NCBI GenBank assembly: GCA_044238845.1
Contig: JBIICN010000011.1
Span: 33,377-97,376, forward strand
Source: UBA4416 sp044238845
GTDB lineage: Bacteria > Bacteroidota > Bacteroidia > B-17B0 > Aurantibacillaceae
Reading direction: 5' to 3'
DNA length: 64,000 bases
Part shown: positions 8,048 through 18,159 of the stretch, in pieces
How the letters are laid out: the number at the start of each line of letters is the position of its first letter
Position numbering within the stretch: position 1 is the stretch's first letter
The notes under the pieces: model-generated
Database searches by the model: none
Told to the model about the DNA's origin: nothing
The model's input: the letters and a program-made list of their open reading frames with translations, nothing else
Position numbers and translations under genes: made by a program

Positions 8048-9814
8048 TTGATTAATTACTTGAATATTTCATTTTACATAATATTGATTTTTTTAGTTTT
8101 AATAACTTTGATTTTACTTGTTTTGATAGTAAAAATGGTTATGCTAAAACTGAAAAAATCTTTTATTTTTAATCATACCGTTGTTATTGGGTTATCTCGA
8201 ACAGCAAATCAAGTTGCCTTAAATTTAGCAAAAGCAGGGCGTAAAGTAATAGTTGTTACAAAGGAACCATTAGGAGTTGAATCTCAAAGTATTAGAGAAC
8301 ATGGAGGATTGGTATTATCTGAAACTTCATATAATTTGAGTGTATTTAAAAAAGCAAGACTTGACAAAGCTAAAATTGTGTTTATAGCTACCTCTGAAGA
8401 TGATACAAATATAGTTTTGGCTCAAATGATTTCTCGAATAAAAAAAAGAATTTATGGAGGAGCAATACTTAAATTGATGGTTAAGATTGGTGACACGGAT
8501 CTTAAAAATTTAGTTTCTGATTACCAAGAATCTTCTAATAAAAGCTTAATAGAAACTTGTCCATTTAATATTAATGATATTACAGCTCAATATATTTATG
8601 ATAAATTTCCTCCGCATAAGTATATTGATGGTGATACGTTAAAAGATAAAGAAAAAATCATTTGTATTGTTGGAAATAATGAAATATCGACTTCATTTTT
8701 ATTGGAAAATAGTATTTTAAGTCAATATGGAGATAAGGATAATTTAAAAGTTTTTTTGATATGTGAGAATGCTGAAGTTTATTACAAATCAATAATAAGA
8801 AACTACCCAAACATTTCAAGTTTTTTGAACTTAATACCAATTGAATTAGAGAATGATAATTTTTCGTCACATCATCAATGGAATTCACAATTTATTGACT
8901 CAGTAAACTCCATTGATATAGCTTATTTCTTTGGAGATAAAGATTCAAAATTATTTAATAGTGCGCTACATTTTCGCCAATTTTTGTATGAAAAAACACA
9001 AAATATTAGAAAAATACCTATTGTTGTTTGTTTACCTGAAGAAACAAAAGTAATTGCTTTGCTAGATGGCGACTCTTCAGAAAAACAAACATTGACAGCT
9101 AAGTTTCAGAATGATGTCGTAATTCATTTAGTTAGAAAATATACAGACGTTTGCAGCGTTGATCGATTAATTGATGGTTCAAATCAAACTGAAATTTTAG
9201 CCAAAGCCATTAATTACTATTATTCTATTAAATTCGAATTTAACGAATTATTAAATTCGAATTTTAAAAAAAGTAATAATCAGGAATTTTTGAAACGGCT
9301 AGAAAAAGAAGTTTTAGAGTTTAAAGTAAAGCGAGGGGAGCCATTGGAACAAATAGAGCAACTAGTGGTAAATTTTACAAAAGAATATACGAAAAATTCT
9401 TCTGAAAAAATAAAATCAATATTTGGAATTAATGCACAATGGAATAATTTAACTGACAGAAAAAAAGAATCTAATAGATATGTTGCTCGTCATTTAGATG
9501 TTAAAGTTTACATTTTAAATAAACTTGGGTTAAAAACTTTTAATAATGATGAAATTAAATCACAATTTAATTATCTGGCGCCAATTGAGCATAATAGATG
9601 GTCGGCAGAAAAATTTGCATTTGATTTTACGTATGGAGTTTTACCTTCCTCAGATAAAAATTTAAAGAAAATATTAAAGGATACTTTAAAAATTCATGAT
9701 CAATTAATTCCATATGATAATTTAGATGATTCGAATAAGGATAAAGATTTAGATATGTTTTTTTTGTTGCCACTTCTTCAAAAAATAAAAGACAATATTG
9801 GTAATGAAGTTTAA
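8048..9814 (+). CDS. Membrane-anchored TrkA_N protein with C-terminal RyR domain
   Basis: The 588-residue protein has one N-terminal transmembrane helix (about 8-29). Two Rossmann-like halves of TrkA_N type follow: HTVVIGLSRTANQVALNLA (about 43-61) and IICIVGNNEISTSFLLENS (about 203-221). Near the C-terminus, APIEHNRWSAEKFAFDFTYG (about 515-535) matches the RyR-domain signature (EHxxWxxxK...G). TrkA_N domains bind NAD(H) or related nucleotides; bacterial RyR domains have been predicted to sense nucleotide-type ligands in conflict systems. The start is TTG, chosen because the membrane helix lies before the first ATG (codon 30). It is the first gene of the operon and overlaps the TIR gene by 11 bases. 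Confidence 0.8.
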   Translation: MINYLNISFYIILIFLVLITLILLVLIVKMVMLKLKKSFIFNHTVVIGLSRTANQVALNLAKAGRKVIVVTKEPLGVESQSIREHGGLVLSETSYNLSVFKKARLDKAKIVFIATSEDDTNIVLAQMISRIKKRIYGGAILKLMVKIGDTDLKNLVSDYQESSNKSLIETCPFNINDITAQYIYDKFPPHKYIDGDTLKDKEKIICIVGNNEISTSFLLENSILSQYGDKDNLKVFLICENAEVYYKSIIRNYPNISSFLNLIPIELENDNFSSHHQWNSQFIDSVNSIDIAYFFGDKDSKLFNSALHFRQFLYEKTQNIRKIPIVVCLPEETKVIALLDGDSSEKQTLTAKFQNDVVIHLVRKYTDVCSVDRLIDGSNQTEILAKAINYYYSIKFEFNELLNSNFKKSNNQEFLKRLEKEVLEFKVKRGEPLEQIEQLVVNFTKEYTKNSSEKIKSIFGINAQWNNLTDRKKESNRYVARHLDVKVYILNKLGLKTFNNDEIKSQFNYLAPIEHNRWSAEKFAFDFTYGVLPSSDKNLKKILKDTLKIHDQLIPYDNLDDSNKDKDLDMFFLLPLLQKIKDNIGNEV

Positions 9815-11339
9815 AAAAGATATATTTATTAGTTATGCTCATATTGATGATGAAGCATTAATTGAAGGAGAATCTGGTTGGATAACCGAATTTCACAGAT
9901 CTTTGGAGATTAGATTAGCTCAACTTCTTGGCTATCGTCCAAATATATGGCGCGATAAGGATCTTGATGGTAATCATGTTTTTAGTGATGAGATACTAAT
10001 ACAATTACCTGAAATTGCTATAATGGTTTCAATTCATTCTCCAAGGTATGTAAAATCAGAATGGTGTGTTAGAGAAGTTAATGAATTTCATAGGATAGCA
10101 GAAACAAATATTGGGGCTTTGGTTGGTACAAAGTCACGAATATTTAAGGTAATAAAAACTCCTGTAGATATTACACAACATCCTGTTGTAATACAAGGGC
10201 AATTAGGATACGAATTTTTTAAAATAGATCCTGAAACTGGCAAGCCGAGAGAATTTAGTAAATTATATGGTAAAGAAGCTCAATTGGCGTATTGGGCAAA
10301 ATTGGATGATTTGGCGCACGATTTGGCAAGTTTGCTAGAAGAGATTAGTAAAAATGAGGCGAGTGTTTCGGTTATTGATGCTTCTGAAAAATTAAATGGT
10401 CAAGGTAAAGAAAATGTAGTCATTAAAACACTCAACGAAAACTCAAAACCAAAAAGAAAAATTTATTTAGCTGAGACAAGTTTTGAAATAAAAGAAAATA
10501 GAGAGACGATTAGCAGAATGCTGTCCGACAAAGGATTTATAGTGCTTCCTGATAAAAACTTGCCGCTTGAAGCTGATGCCTATATTGCAGAAATAAAGGA
10601 AATAATGAGTGACTGTGAAATGAGTATTCATTTAATTGGAACTAAATTCGGGCTTGTTCCAGAAGGAACAGAAAAATCAAAAACACAAATTCAAAACGAA
10701 GTTTCAGCTGAAATTAATAAGCAAAGAAAGATAGATCGATTAATATGGATGGCACCGGAAGCTAAAATTGAAGATGAACGACAAAACAAATTTATAAAAG
10801 AGTTACAAGGCAGCGATACATTATTGTCTGGCGCAGATTTGATAATCTCACCTCTTGAAGATCTTGAATTTTCTATCTCAGATAAATTGTCTGAGTCGAA
10901 GAAAGAAGTCATAGAAGATGCGTTATCTGATGATTCAGTTGGACCAAAACAGATTTATTTAATTTGCGACCAATCGGACCTTGATGGAATTGCTCCAGTA
11001 GAAGATTTTTTATTTAATAAGGGATTTGAAGTTATCATTCCTGCATTTGAAGGAGATCAAACGGAGTTAAGGTTAGATCATCAGGAAAACTTAAAAATTT
11101 GCGATGCTGTTTTAATATTTTATGGTTCAGGAAATGAATTATGGTTAAGGTCAAAAACCAGAGACCTTTTGAAGATTAATGGTTACGGCAGAAAAAAACC
11201 ATTATTTGCTAAAACTGTTTTTATTGCTCCACCTCTAACTCCACAAAAAGAGAGATTTAGGTCGCATGAAGTAAAAGTTATTATGCAAGCTGACAATAAT
11301 GTTGATTTACTAGAAGAGTTTATTAAGGAAATTAAATGA
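9804..11339 (+). CDS. TIR-domain protein with two further TIR/DUF4062-like modules
   Basis: The 511-residue protein starts at ATG 9804; the longer TTG start at 9798 is less likely. An N-terminal TIR domain (about 4-175) shows DIFISYAH and, at 85-91, SEWCVRE, which places the conserved catalytic glutamate of NADase TIR domains at E91. A second module (about 218-345: KIYLAETSFEIKENRETI ... DCEMSIHLIGTKFGLVPEG) resembles DUF4062/TIR-like folds. A third (about 379-490: QIYLICDQSDLDGIAPVEDF ... CDAVLIFYGSG) is again TIR-like but has no obvious WxxE. NAD cleavage by the first domain is inferred from E91. The stop overlaps the STAND gene start (ATGA). Confidence 0.85.
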   Translation: MKFKKDIFISYAHIDDEALIEGESGWITEFHRSLEIRLAQLLGYRPNIWRDKDLDGNHVFSDEILIQLPEIAIMVSIHSPRYVKSEWCVREVNEFHRIAETNIGALVGTKSRIFKVIKTPVDITQHPVVIQGQLGYEFFKIDPETGKPREFSKLYGKEAQLAYWAKLDDLAHDLASLLEEISKNEASVSVIDASEKLNGQGKENVVIKTLNENSKPKRKIYLAETSFEIKENRETISRMLSDKGFIVLPDKNLPLEADAYIAEIKEIMSDCEMSIHLIGTKFGLVPEGTEKSKTQIQNEVSAEINKQRKIDRLIWMAPEAKIEDERQNKFIKELQGSDTLLSGADLIISPLEDLEFSISDKLSESKKEVIEDALSDDSVGPKQIYLICDQSDLDGIAPVEDFLFNKGFEVIIPAFEGDQTELRLDHQENLKICDAVLIFYGSGNELWLRSKTRDLLKINGYGRKKPLFAKTVFIAPPLTPQKERFRSHEVKVIMQADNNVDLLEEFIKEIK

Positions 11340-14300
11340 TGACGGAGCAAAAATATTTTAATCCATTTCCCGGACTTCGTTCATTTGAAGAAGAAGAAGA
11401 ATATTTGTTTTTTGGTCGTGAAAAACAGATCGATGAATTAATCCAAAAGCTTAGTAAAACAAGATTTCTTGCTGTTATTGGTGCCTCTGGAAGTGGTAAA
11501 TCATCATTGGTAAAATCAGGATTACTGCCTTCACTGCATTCTGGGTATTTAGCAGAAGCAGGTTCATCATGGCACATTTGTACTTTTAGACCTGGGAACG
11601 ATCCAATTGGCAACTTGTCCGTTGCAATGTGTGATGAGGAAATTTTGGGTTCAGACTCATTTAACGAAACCTCTCCTGAAATCATTGAATCTATTCTAAG
11701 AAGAAATGACCGTGGAATTGGGAATGCCTTAAAGCAACTTTCCACAGAAAAAAAACAAAATATACTTATTGTTGTTGATCAGTTCGAGGAGCTTTTCCGT
11801 TTTTCTAAATATGAAAAATCAGAAAATAAAGGAACAAGAGATTCTGTTTCCTTTATTAACTTGTTGATTTCTGCTTCAAAGTTTGATCAATTGCCAATTT
11901 ACATTGTTTTTACAATGCGTTCAGATTTCTTGGGAGATTGTACAGAATTTCGTGGATTACCGGAGGCAATTAATGAAGGGCAGTATTTAATCCCACGTAT
12001 GACACGCGAAGAAAGAAAAGCTGCAATAGCAGGACCTATTGCAGTTGGTGGTGCTGAAATTACTCAATCCTTGTTAACCACACTTTTGAACGATGTAGGA
12101 GATAACCCTGATCAGTTACCAATTTTGCAGCATGCTTTGATGCGCACGTGGGAGTTTTGGCAAAAAAATAGTAAACCGGATGAACCTCTTGATTTAATTC
12201 ATTATCAATCTATAGGTACAATGTCAAAAGCTTTGTCGCTTCATGCTGAAGAGGCTTATTTTGAAATTGCTAACGATAAAGGAAGGGAAGTTTGTAAAAA
12301 ATTATTCAGATCGTTAACTGAAAAAAGTAATGATGGAAGAGGGACAAGACGCCCAACTATTGTAAGTGAAATATGTGAATTTGCTGAAGTAAGTGTTGAA
12401 GAAACTAAAAGTATCATTGATATTTTTAGAATTCCTGGTAGAAGTTTTTTAATGCCTCCGTTAGGTATTGATTTGAATGAAAATACAGTTATAGATATTT
12501 CTCACGAAAGTTTAATGCGAGTTTGGGAACGTCTCATTTTATGGGTGAATGAAGAGGTTGAATCCGCTGAATTATATATGAGACTTGCACAATCTGCAAA
12601 ACTATACGAGGAAGGTAAAACTGGTATTTGGAGAGATCCAGAATTGCAGATGGCTATGAATTGGAAAGTAAATCAAAATCCGAACCAGGTATGGGCAAAA
12701 AGGTATGATCCTTCATTCGATAGAGCCATTAATTTTTTAGAATACTCGCAATTTGAAAAGAACAGGGAAATTCAGGGAATAGAAAAGAAAAGAAAGGCAG
12801 CTATTCTCCGTTTACGCATCTTCATTTCAATAATTACTGGCGCATTTTGCCTTGCCGTTTATTTTGGTTTTAGTTCTTATCAAAATGAGAAAAAAGCGAA
12901 AATATCTGAGAAAAAAGCCTTGATTAAAAAGCGTGAGGCAGATAATTCTAATAAAATGGCGATCCATGAAAGAGATAAGGCAGATATGGAGCGGAGTAAA
13001 GCTTCTGAAGAAAGAGATAAAGCTGAAAAGAGTTCGATCTTTGCAAATGAGCAGAAAAAAATTGCAGAAGCCGCATTAATTCAGGTAAAAACTTCTTTAT
13101 TGGTTGCACAAAATGCTACACAACGTGCAAAAGATTCTGCAGAGGCCGCCTCACAACAGCGTAAAGAAGCAGTTATAAGTGCAAATATCGCAAAGGTAGA
13201 AACTCAAAAAACAATTGACTCTAAAAAAGAAATTGATCGTTTGCGTATGCTTGCAGAAACAAAAAATATAGCTTTAAAATCAAGTCAATTAGTTGCTGAT
13301 CCAAATAAAGATACCTTAAGCTTGCAGCTTGCTTTTTTGTCTTATGCCCTAAATCGAAAACTAGACGGTCCGATTCAGAACAGGGTGATTTATGAAGCGT
13401 TGAAAACGCAATTGACAAGATATTATACTAAAATAATCCGTGCACGAAAGGATATTAAACTACCAAACTCTTATGATGAAAGAGCTTTGGTGTTCATCAG
13501 TAATAATCAGTTTGTAACAACAGGCGATGAAGGTGTAATAAGAAGATGGGAGATTTCAGGTAATCCGATAGAAATCAAGTCAATTAATTCTAGTAAGAAA
13601 TATCCTGAAAATTTTTCTAACGTTGCTTTAAGTCCAGATAAAAAATTTGTAATTGCTGGATCAATAGCGGGTACTTTAATGGGTTGGGATTTAGTAAATG
13701 GTAACGATATACTCATGCCATTATATAAAAAAGGTAACAAATGCTCGGGAATTTATTTTATTCCATCGGAAGTTAATTATTCAATAATTTGTGTATTTGA
13801 AAAAAGTACACACTTGCTTAGTTTCGACAAAAGCACTTTCAAACTAATTAATGACCTAAATATTGGATCTTTTGAGAATTCGACAGTTAATGCTTCAGCA
13901 TGTTATACAAAAAACGGAGAAACCTCTGTTTTTATTTCTGAGGGAAAAACATTAAGTAAAATAACTATTGATAGTAAAGGCAATACTTTATCCTCAGAAA
14001 AATTATTCGATTTTTCAGTAAACATCTCGGCTTTAACGGTGAGCAAGGATGGAAAAATTATTTGCGTTGGAGGGACAAATGGATCCGTAAAAATCTATAA
14101 ACAATCTATAACCAATTACAATTTTGATAATCAATTAAGGGGAAATGTATCAATGGTTACAGGATTAAATTTTTCATCCGATAATTCACTTCTTATCACG
14201 GGTTCATTAGATCATTCTATACATGTGAAAAGATTAATCAACACAGGAATATTAGAGGAGGATCTTGTTTTCAGAGAAAAGGATTTATGGATACGCAACC

Positions 14301-14563
14301 TTAGTATATCGCCTGATAACAATTATGCGGTTTCAGTTGGCCAGTCGGGTTTGATACAGGTTTGGCCGTTAACAACTGAGTGTGCATTGAAGGAAATAAT
14401 TGGAATTGAAAGATATTTAGATTTACTAAAGGGAACAGTAAATGAAGCAGGATTAAAAGCTGAATTAGGTAATGAATTATTTGAGAGTCTATGGAAATTT
14501 GATGGAAAGAATAAGAATTTTAACGAGTTGTGGGAAAGCCTAAAAATTAACTATTTAAATTAA
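11336..14563 (+). CDS. nSTAND1-type ATPase with TM helix, coiled coil and WD40 propeller
   Basis: The 1075-residue protein begins NPFPGLRSFEEEEEYLFFGR, the usual opening of nSTAND1 ATPases. Walker A is GASGSGKSS (49-57) and Walker B is ILIVVDQFEEL (143-153), followed by winged-helix-like segments to about 450. A transmembrane helix (about 490-512) leads into a long Lys/Glu/Ala coiled coil (about 515-640) and WD40-like repeats (about 690-1030: FVTTGDEGVIRRWEI, LLITGSLDHSIHVKRL, YAVSVGQSGLIQVWPL). STAND proteins are ligand-triggered oligomerising switches; the propeller is the likely sensor. It overlaps the TIR gene by 4 bases and lies 7 bases before the TonB receptor gene, consistent with translation coupling and a shared complex. 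Confidence 0.9.
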   Translation: MMTEQKYFNPFPGLRSFEEEEEYLFFGREKQIDELIQKLSKTRFLAVIGASGSGKSSLVKSGLLPSLHSGYLAEAGSSWHICTFRPGNDPIGNLSVAMCDEEILGSDSFNETSPEIIESILRRNDRGIGNALKQLSTEKKQNILIVVDQFEELFRFSKYEKSENKGTRDSVSFINLLISASKFDQLPIYIVFTMRSDFLGDCTEFRGLPEAINEGQYLIPRMTREERKAAIAGPIAVGGAEITQSLLTTLLNDVGDNPDQLPILQHALMRTWEFWQKNSKPDEPLDLIHYQSIGTMSKALSLHAEEAYFEIANDKGREVCKKLFRSLTEKSNDGRGTRRPTIVSEICEFAEVSVEETKSIIDIFRIPGRSFLMPPLGIDLNENTVIDISHESLMRVWERLILWVNEEVESAELYMRLAQSAKLYEEGKTGIWRDPELQMAMNWKVNQNPNQVWAKRYDPSFDRAINFLEYSQFEKNREIQGIEKKRKAAILRLRIFISIITGAFCLAVYFGFSSYQNEKKAKISEKKALIKKREADNSNKMAIHERDKADMERSKASEERDKAEKSSIFANEQKKIAEAALIQVKTSLLVAQNATQRAKDSAEAASQQRKEAVISANIAKVETQKTIDSKKEIDRLRMLAETKNIALKSSQLVADPNKDTLSLQLAFLSYALNRKLDGPIQNRVIYEALKTQLTRYYTKIIRARKDIKLPNSYDERALVFISNNQFVTTGDEGVIRRWEISGNPIEIKSINSSKKYPENFSNVALSPDKKFVIAGSIAGTLMGWDLVNGNDILMPLYKKGNKCSGIYFIPSEVNYSIICVFEKSTHLLSFDKSTFKLINDLNIGSFENSTVNASACYTKNGETSVFISEGKTLSKITIDSKGNTLSSEKLFDFSVNISALTVSKDGKIICVGGTNGSVKIYKQSITNYNFDNQLRGNVSMVTGLNFSSDNSLLITGSLDHSIHVKRLINTGILEEDLVFREKDLWIRNLSISPDNNYAVSVGQSGLIQVWPLTTECALKEIIGIERYLDLLKGTVNEAGLKAELGNELFESLWKFDGKNKNFNELWESLKINYLN

Positions 14564-14570
14564 TGCAGAA

Positions 14571-17354
14571 ATGAAAGAAATAAGGCTAATAATTTTTATT
14601 ATTCTATTGTTTTGTTCTGGAATTCTTTCAGCTCAAAAAAAGGAATGCGAAGGTCAATTTCGTCTAGCTATAGATATGTACGCTTCCGGGGATTTTGATG
14701 AATCGCTTCGTTTATTAAATCAATATCAGCAGTGTTTGGGAGTAAAAAACAGTAATTATTTTAAACTAAGTTCTGAAATTTCTATTGCGCAGGATAATAA
14801 AACCGAAGCCAAGAATAATATAGCCAGGTACATTAATTCAAAAACAGGAAATTATATTTCTGACGATGACCCTCAATTATTTAAAGATCTGTTTTATGAA
14901 GTTCAAGATAGTATTTCAGGACGTCAAATAACTTCAGTATCCAAAAAACCTGAGGATGTTGATCTTGTTGCTGCTACAGTATTAGTAATTAAAGAAAGTG
15001 ACTTTTCAAAAAGAGGATACCTTGATATTATTGATTTATTATCCGACCAGCCAGGCTTCGATATTTCAAGAATTTATTCCGCCACATATGCAAATGTTTA
15101 CCAACGTGGATTCCGACAAGAAAATACGGAACGGACTCTGGTTATGATTGACGGCATTGAAGAAAATGATGTGTGGTCTAATATTGCATATTTATCTCGT
15201 CAATACCCTTTATCTAACATCAGTGCAGTCGAAATTATTTATGGTCCTGCATCAACTATATATGGAGCAAGGGCATTTGCTGGTGCTATTAATATTATAA
15301 CTAAAACACATAGCGAATTTGTAAAGAAAAACTCAGATAAATTTAAAAGTAATGGAATGAGTATCGGAGCTACGGCAAAAGCTTTAGGCGGAAGTTTTGG
15401 TACAAAAAGCGCAGATATAAATGTAAGTGGAAAAAATAAAAATATTTCCTTTTTACTTACTGGGCGCACATTTTTTACTGATGGCCAGGATCTTAGCAAT
15501 ACGAGTTTTTATAATTACGATCCTAATGATCTTGACAAGTTAAATTATAGTACCGAAAAACTTCAAGGTTTAAGTTATATTGATAATGCTTCAACAACAG
15601 CAAATGAATTAAATAATATAGTTTCCAAATTAGGTCTCACACCAGGAAGTCAATTTTATGATTATTATACAGGTTATGGTACAGGAACCTTAACCATAAA
15701 TCCAGATTCTCTTCAATCCCTTTTGTCTAAAGCAAAAAAAATAGATAAGGAACGTTATTTGCGCACCGTAAATGGTTCTCAAGTTGGTTATTCTAATAGC
15801 GCTTCGAATTATTATTTTGGAGGTAAATTAAATTTTTCAAATTTTGAAGCTGGCTTTAGAACTTGGAGAACCCAAGAGGGATTTAATTATTATCAGGATC
15901 TTTTTGCAGCTGGTACAGCCAATGGCAGTAAATGGACTCCAACTAATTCTACCTTCTATTTAAATTACAACAAACAATTTGACAACATTTCATTTTCAAA
16001 TTCTTCATCTTATGTAATAGATGGGCTTGACAAGAGCTCCAATTTTGTTTCTTATAATTCCTTTTATGGACTGCTAAATCCCAATTCTTATTCTAATCCA
16101 ACTTTGTTTAATCTTATTTTTCCTGACTCTTTAATTGATGGAAAGAAACACGGATGGCAGAATACTTATTTTTATTATAAGGCACGCCAATTCAGAAATG
16201 ACCTTAAAGTTAATTATACCAGAAACAGACTAAGTCTTTTGTCGGGTCTTGATATTAGGAGTAGTCAATTACAGGGAGACTACCTTCAGTATAAACTTTT
16301 TGCAGGAGAACAAGAAGCCGATCAATCAAGTGTTTCGCTTGCTGAAAATTTAGGTACTGTTTCTTTCCAGGAACAAGGAGGAAATCAGTATAATACAATT
16401 GATTTAGGTTTATATTCTCAATTGACGTATAAAGTAATTGATTCATTATTATATATAACTGCTGGCGGACGTTATGATTACAACAAGATCAGAAGTAATG
16501 GAGGATTTGGCAGCATATTTAATCCTAAAATAGCAGCAGTATTTACTATAAAAAAATTAATTATAAAGGGTATTTATGCACGCGGAATTCAAAACCCTTC
16601 TCAGTTTACGAAGTTTGCAACAGGAGCATCCAGAAATCCTAATCCTACCTTGAAGCCTGAAAAAATTCAGAACTTCGAATTAGTTTTGCAAAACAAACAG
16701 ATGTCGAGGTTTAATTGGAATTTATCTGGATATTATTCTATTATCAACGATGCGGTAGCAAGTGCTGTCGATCTCAATAATCCTACAAAAACACAGAATC
16801 AAAATGTCGGTACATATGCAATTATGGGTTCACAGGCAAACGTTGTATATCAGCCTAAGAGGAGAAGTTTTAATTTTACTTTTAATGCTACATATACAAT
16901 TGCAAAGCAAACTAAAATTAAAGATCAAGCAAATTTCGAATCAAAAACAATTGCGGATATTGCTTCTTTCAAGGCAAATTTTATAGTTAACTATCATAAA
17001 GCCATTAGAAACCACGATTTTAATATTAATTTAAGAAGTAATTATGTAGGTGATAAGTATGTTGGTCCAACGACAACGGTTCCATTAAGCACAGGTGTTA
17101 ACGGTACAAATAAAATTCCTTCTTATGTGGTTTTTTTCACGTCATTGATGTATCAACATAAAAAATTTGATTTCGTAACAATTCAATTTACTGTAAATAA
17201 TCTTTTAAACTCTAATTATTATTCCCCAGGACCTAGAACAGCTAATGGTAATATTATTAATTCTTACAATGGTTTTGTTTCCTGGGTACCCCAGCAATCA
17301 AGAAATTATTTACTTACGCTAAATTTTAAATTGGATGGCAGATCAACAAAGTGA
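14571..17354 (+). CDS. TonB-dependent outer-membrane receptor with TPR-like N-terminus
   Basis: The 927-residue protein has a signal peptide ending near LSAQ (about 22). A TPR-like segment follows (about 27-110: CEGQFRLAIDMYASGDFDES), where Bacteroidota receptors more often carry a carboxypeptidase-regulatory domain. The plug (about 125-245) contains IDLLSDQPGFDISR, VMIDGIEENDVWSNIAYL, IEIIYGPASTIYGARAFAGA-like text and INIITK. The remainder is a beta barrel with alternating aromatic strands, ending RNYLLTLNFKL. It should import a ligand across the outer membrane using TonB; the substrate is unknown. Its place in the middle of a TIR/STAND operon is unusual. The 3' end overlaps the methyltransferase gene by 20 bases. 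Confidence 0.92.
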   Translation: MKEIRLIIFIILLFCSGILSAQKKECEGQFRLAIDMYASGDFDESLRLLNQYQQCLGVKNSNYFKLSSEISIAQDNKTEAKNNIARYINSKTGNYISDDDPQLFKDLFYEVQDSISGRQITSVSKKPEDVDLVAATVLVIKESDFSKRGYLDIIDLLSDQPGFDISRIYSATYANVYQRGFRQENTERTLVMIDGIEENDVWSNIAYLSRQYPLSNISAVEIIYGPASTIYGARAFAGAINIITKTHSEFVKKNSDKFKSNGMSIGATAKALGGSFGTKSADINVSGKNKNISFLLTGRTFFTDGQDLSNTSFYNYDPNDLDKLNYSTEKLQGLSYIDNASTTANELNNIVSKLGLTPGSQFYDYYTGYGTGTLTINPDSLQSLLSKAKKIDKERYLRTVNGSQVGYSNSASNYYFGGKLNFSNFEAGFRTWRTQEGFNYYQDLFAAGTANGSKWTPTNSTFYLNYNKQFDNISFSNSSSYVIDGLDKSSNFVSYNSFYGLLNPNSYSNPTLFNLIFPDSLIDGKKHGWQNTYFYYKARQFRNDLKVNYTRNRLSLLSGLDIRSSQLQGDYLQYKLFAGEQEADQSSVSLAENLGTVSFQEQGGNQYNTIDLGLYSQLTYKVIDSLLYITAGGRYDYNKIRSNGGFGSIFNPKIAAVFTIKKLIIKGIYARGIQNPSQFTKFATGASRNPNPTLKPEKIQNFELVLQNKQMSRFNWNLSGYYSIINDAVASAVDLNNPTKTQNQNVGTYAIMGSQANVVYQPKRRSFNFTFNATYTIAKQTKIKDQANFESKTIADIASFKANFIVNYHKAIRNHDFNINLRSNYVGDKYVGPTTTVPLSTGVNGTNKIPSYVVFFTSLMYQHKKFDFVTIQFTVNNLLNSNYYSPGPRTANGNIINSYNGFVSWVPQQSRNYLLTLNFKLDGRSTK

Positions 17355-18159
17355 TTACGAAAAGAGGGACGTAGATTACACACTAATACACGGTGAGACG
17401 AAGGAAGTTTTTTCAAAATTTATTGAGGCGTTAGGTTTGAAAACAGGCTCCAAACTTCTTGATATTGGTGGTGGATACGGCTCAGTGCTGTTAAATATTT
17501 TAGAAAAGAACCCTCAACTTTCATTTAATTATAATCTTCTTGAAAATAGTCTTCTTCAAATTAATAAAGCGAAGAAACATCTTGATAATTATGTGACGAA
17601 TCACGGAAGTAAGGTCAGTATAAATTATATTAATCAGGATGCATCTGAAATCAATTTACCAGACAATATGTACGATATAGTTGTCTGTAAAATGTTTATT
17701 CACGAAATACCACAACATAAAAAAGAAAAAATTTTTAAAAAAATTTTTTCTTTGCTCAAACATGGTGGGGATGTTATATTTTGGAATCCCGATTTAAACG
17801 AAAATGATTTTGATTTTTATGTAAATACTATTCGTAAAAAAGATGAACTTGCAAAATTTAATACACTAGTCGAGAACAGGCATTTTATTTTAAATTCTGA
17901 ATTAATTGAATACCTTGAAAATGTTGGGTTTTCAGATATTAAAAAACTTTTCGATTTCGATTACAACCTGCATACATCTTTAAGATTAAAATCTGAATTT
18001 CATGATAAAATTGAGCTGTTGAATGAATGGAACGATTATATTCTCAAAAGTGCTGACTTATTACCTCATGATTTAAGAAATAGCTTAATTGTTGACGTAA
18101 GTGATCATAATGTCCATATTCGTTTTAAAAGAGCAGTCTTTAAAGCAAAAAAAGTATGA
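17335..18159 (+). CDS. SAM-dependent methyltransferase of the TIR/STAND operon
   Basis: The 274-residue protein has the class I methyltransferase motif I (KLLDIGGGYGSVLLNI, about 40-55), an acidic post-I position, and motif IV/V text (YDIVVCKMFIHEIP, about 113-126; LLKHGGDVIFWNPDLNE). This resembles small-molecule O- or C-methyltransferases rather than DNA or rRNA enzymes, but no substrate can be read from the sequence. It begins inside the receptor gene (20-base overlap) and its stop overlaps the transporter start (ATGA), so it is co-translated with both. Modification of an imported or exported ligand is a plausible inference. Confidence 0.85.
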   Translation: MADQQSDYEKRDVDYTLIHGETKEVFSKFIEALGLKTGSKLLDIGGGYGSVLLNILEKNPQLSFNYNLLENSLLQINKAKKHLDNYVTNHGSKVSINYINQDASEINLPDNMYDIVVCKMFIHEIPQHKKEKIFKKIFSLLKHGGDVIFWNPDLNENDFDFYVNTIRKKDELAKFNTLVENRHFILNSELIEYLENVGFSDIKKLFDFDYNLHTSLRLKSEFHDKIELLNEWNDYILKSADLLPHDLRNSLIVDVSDHNVHIRFKRAVFKAKKV

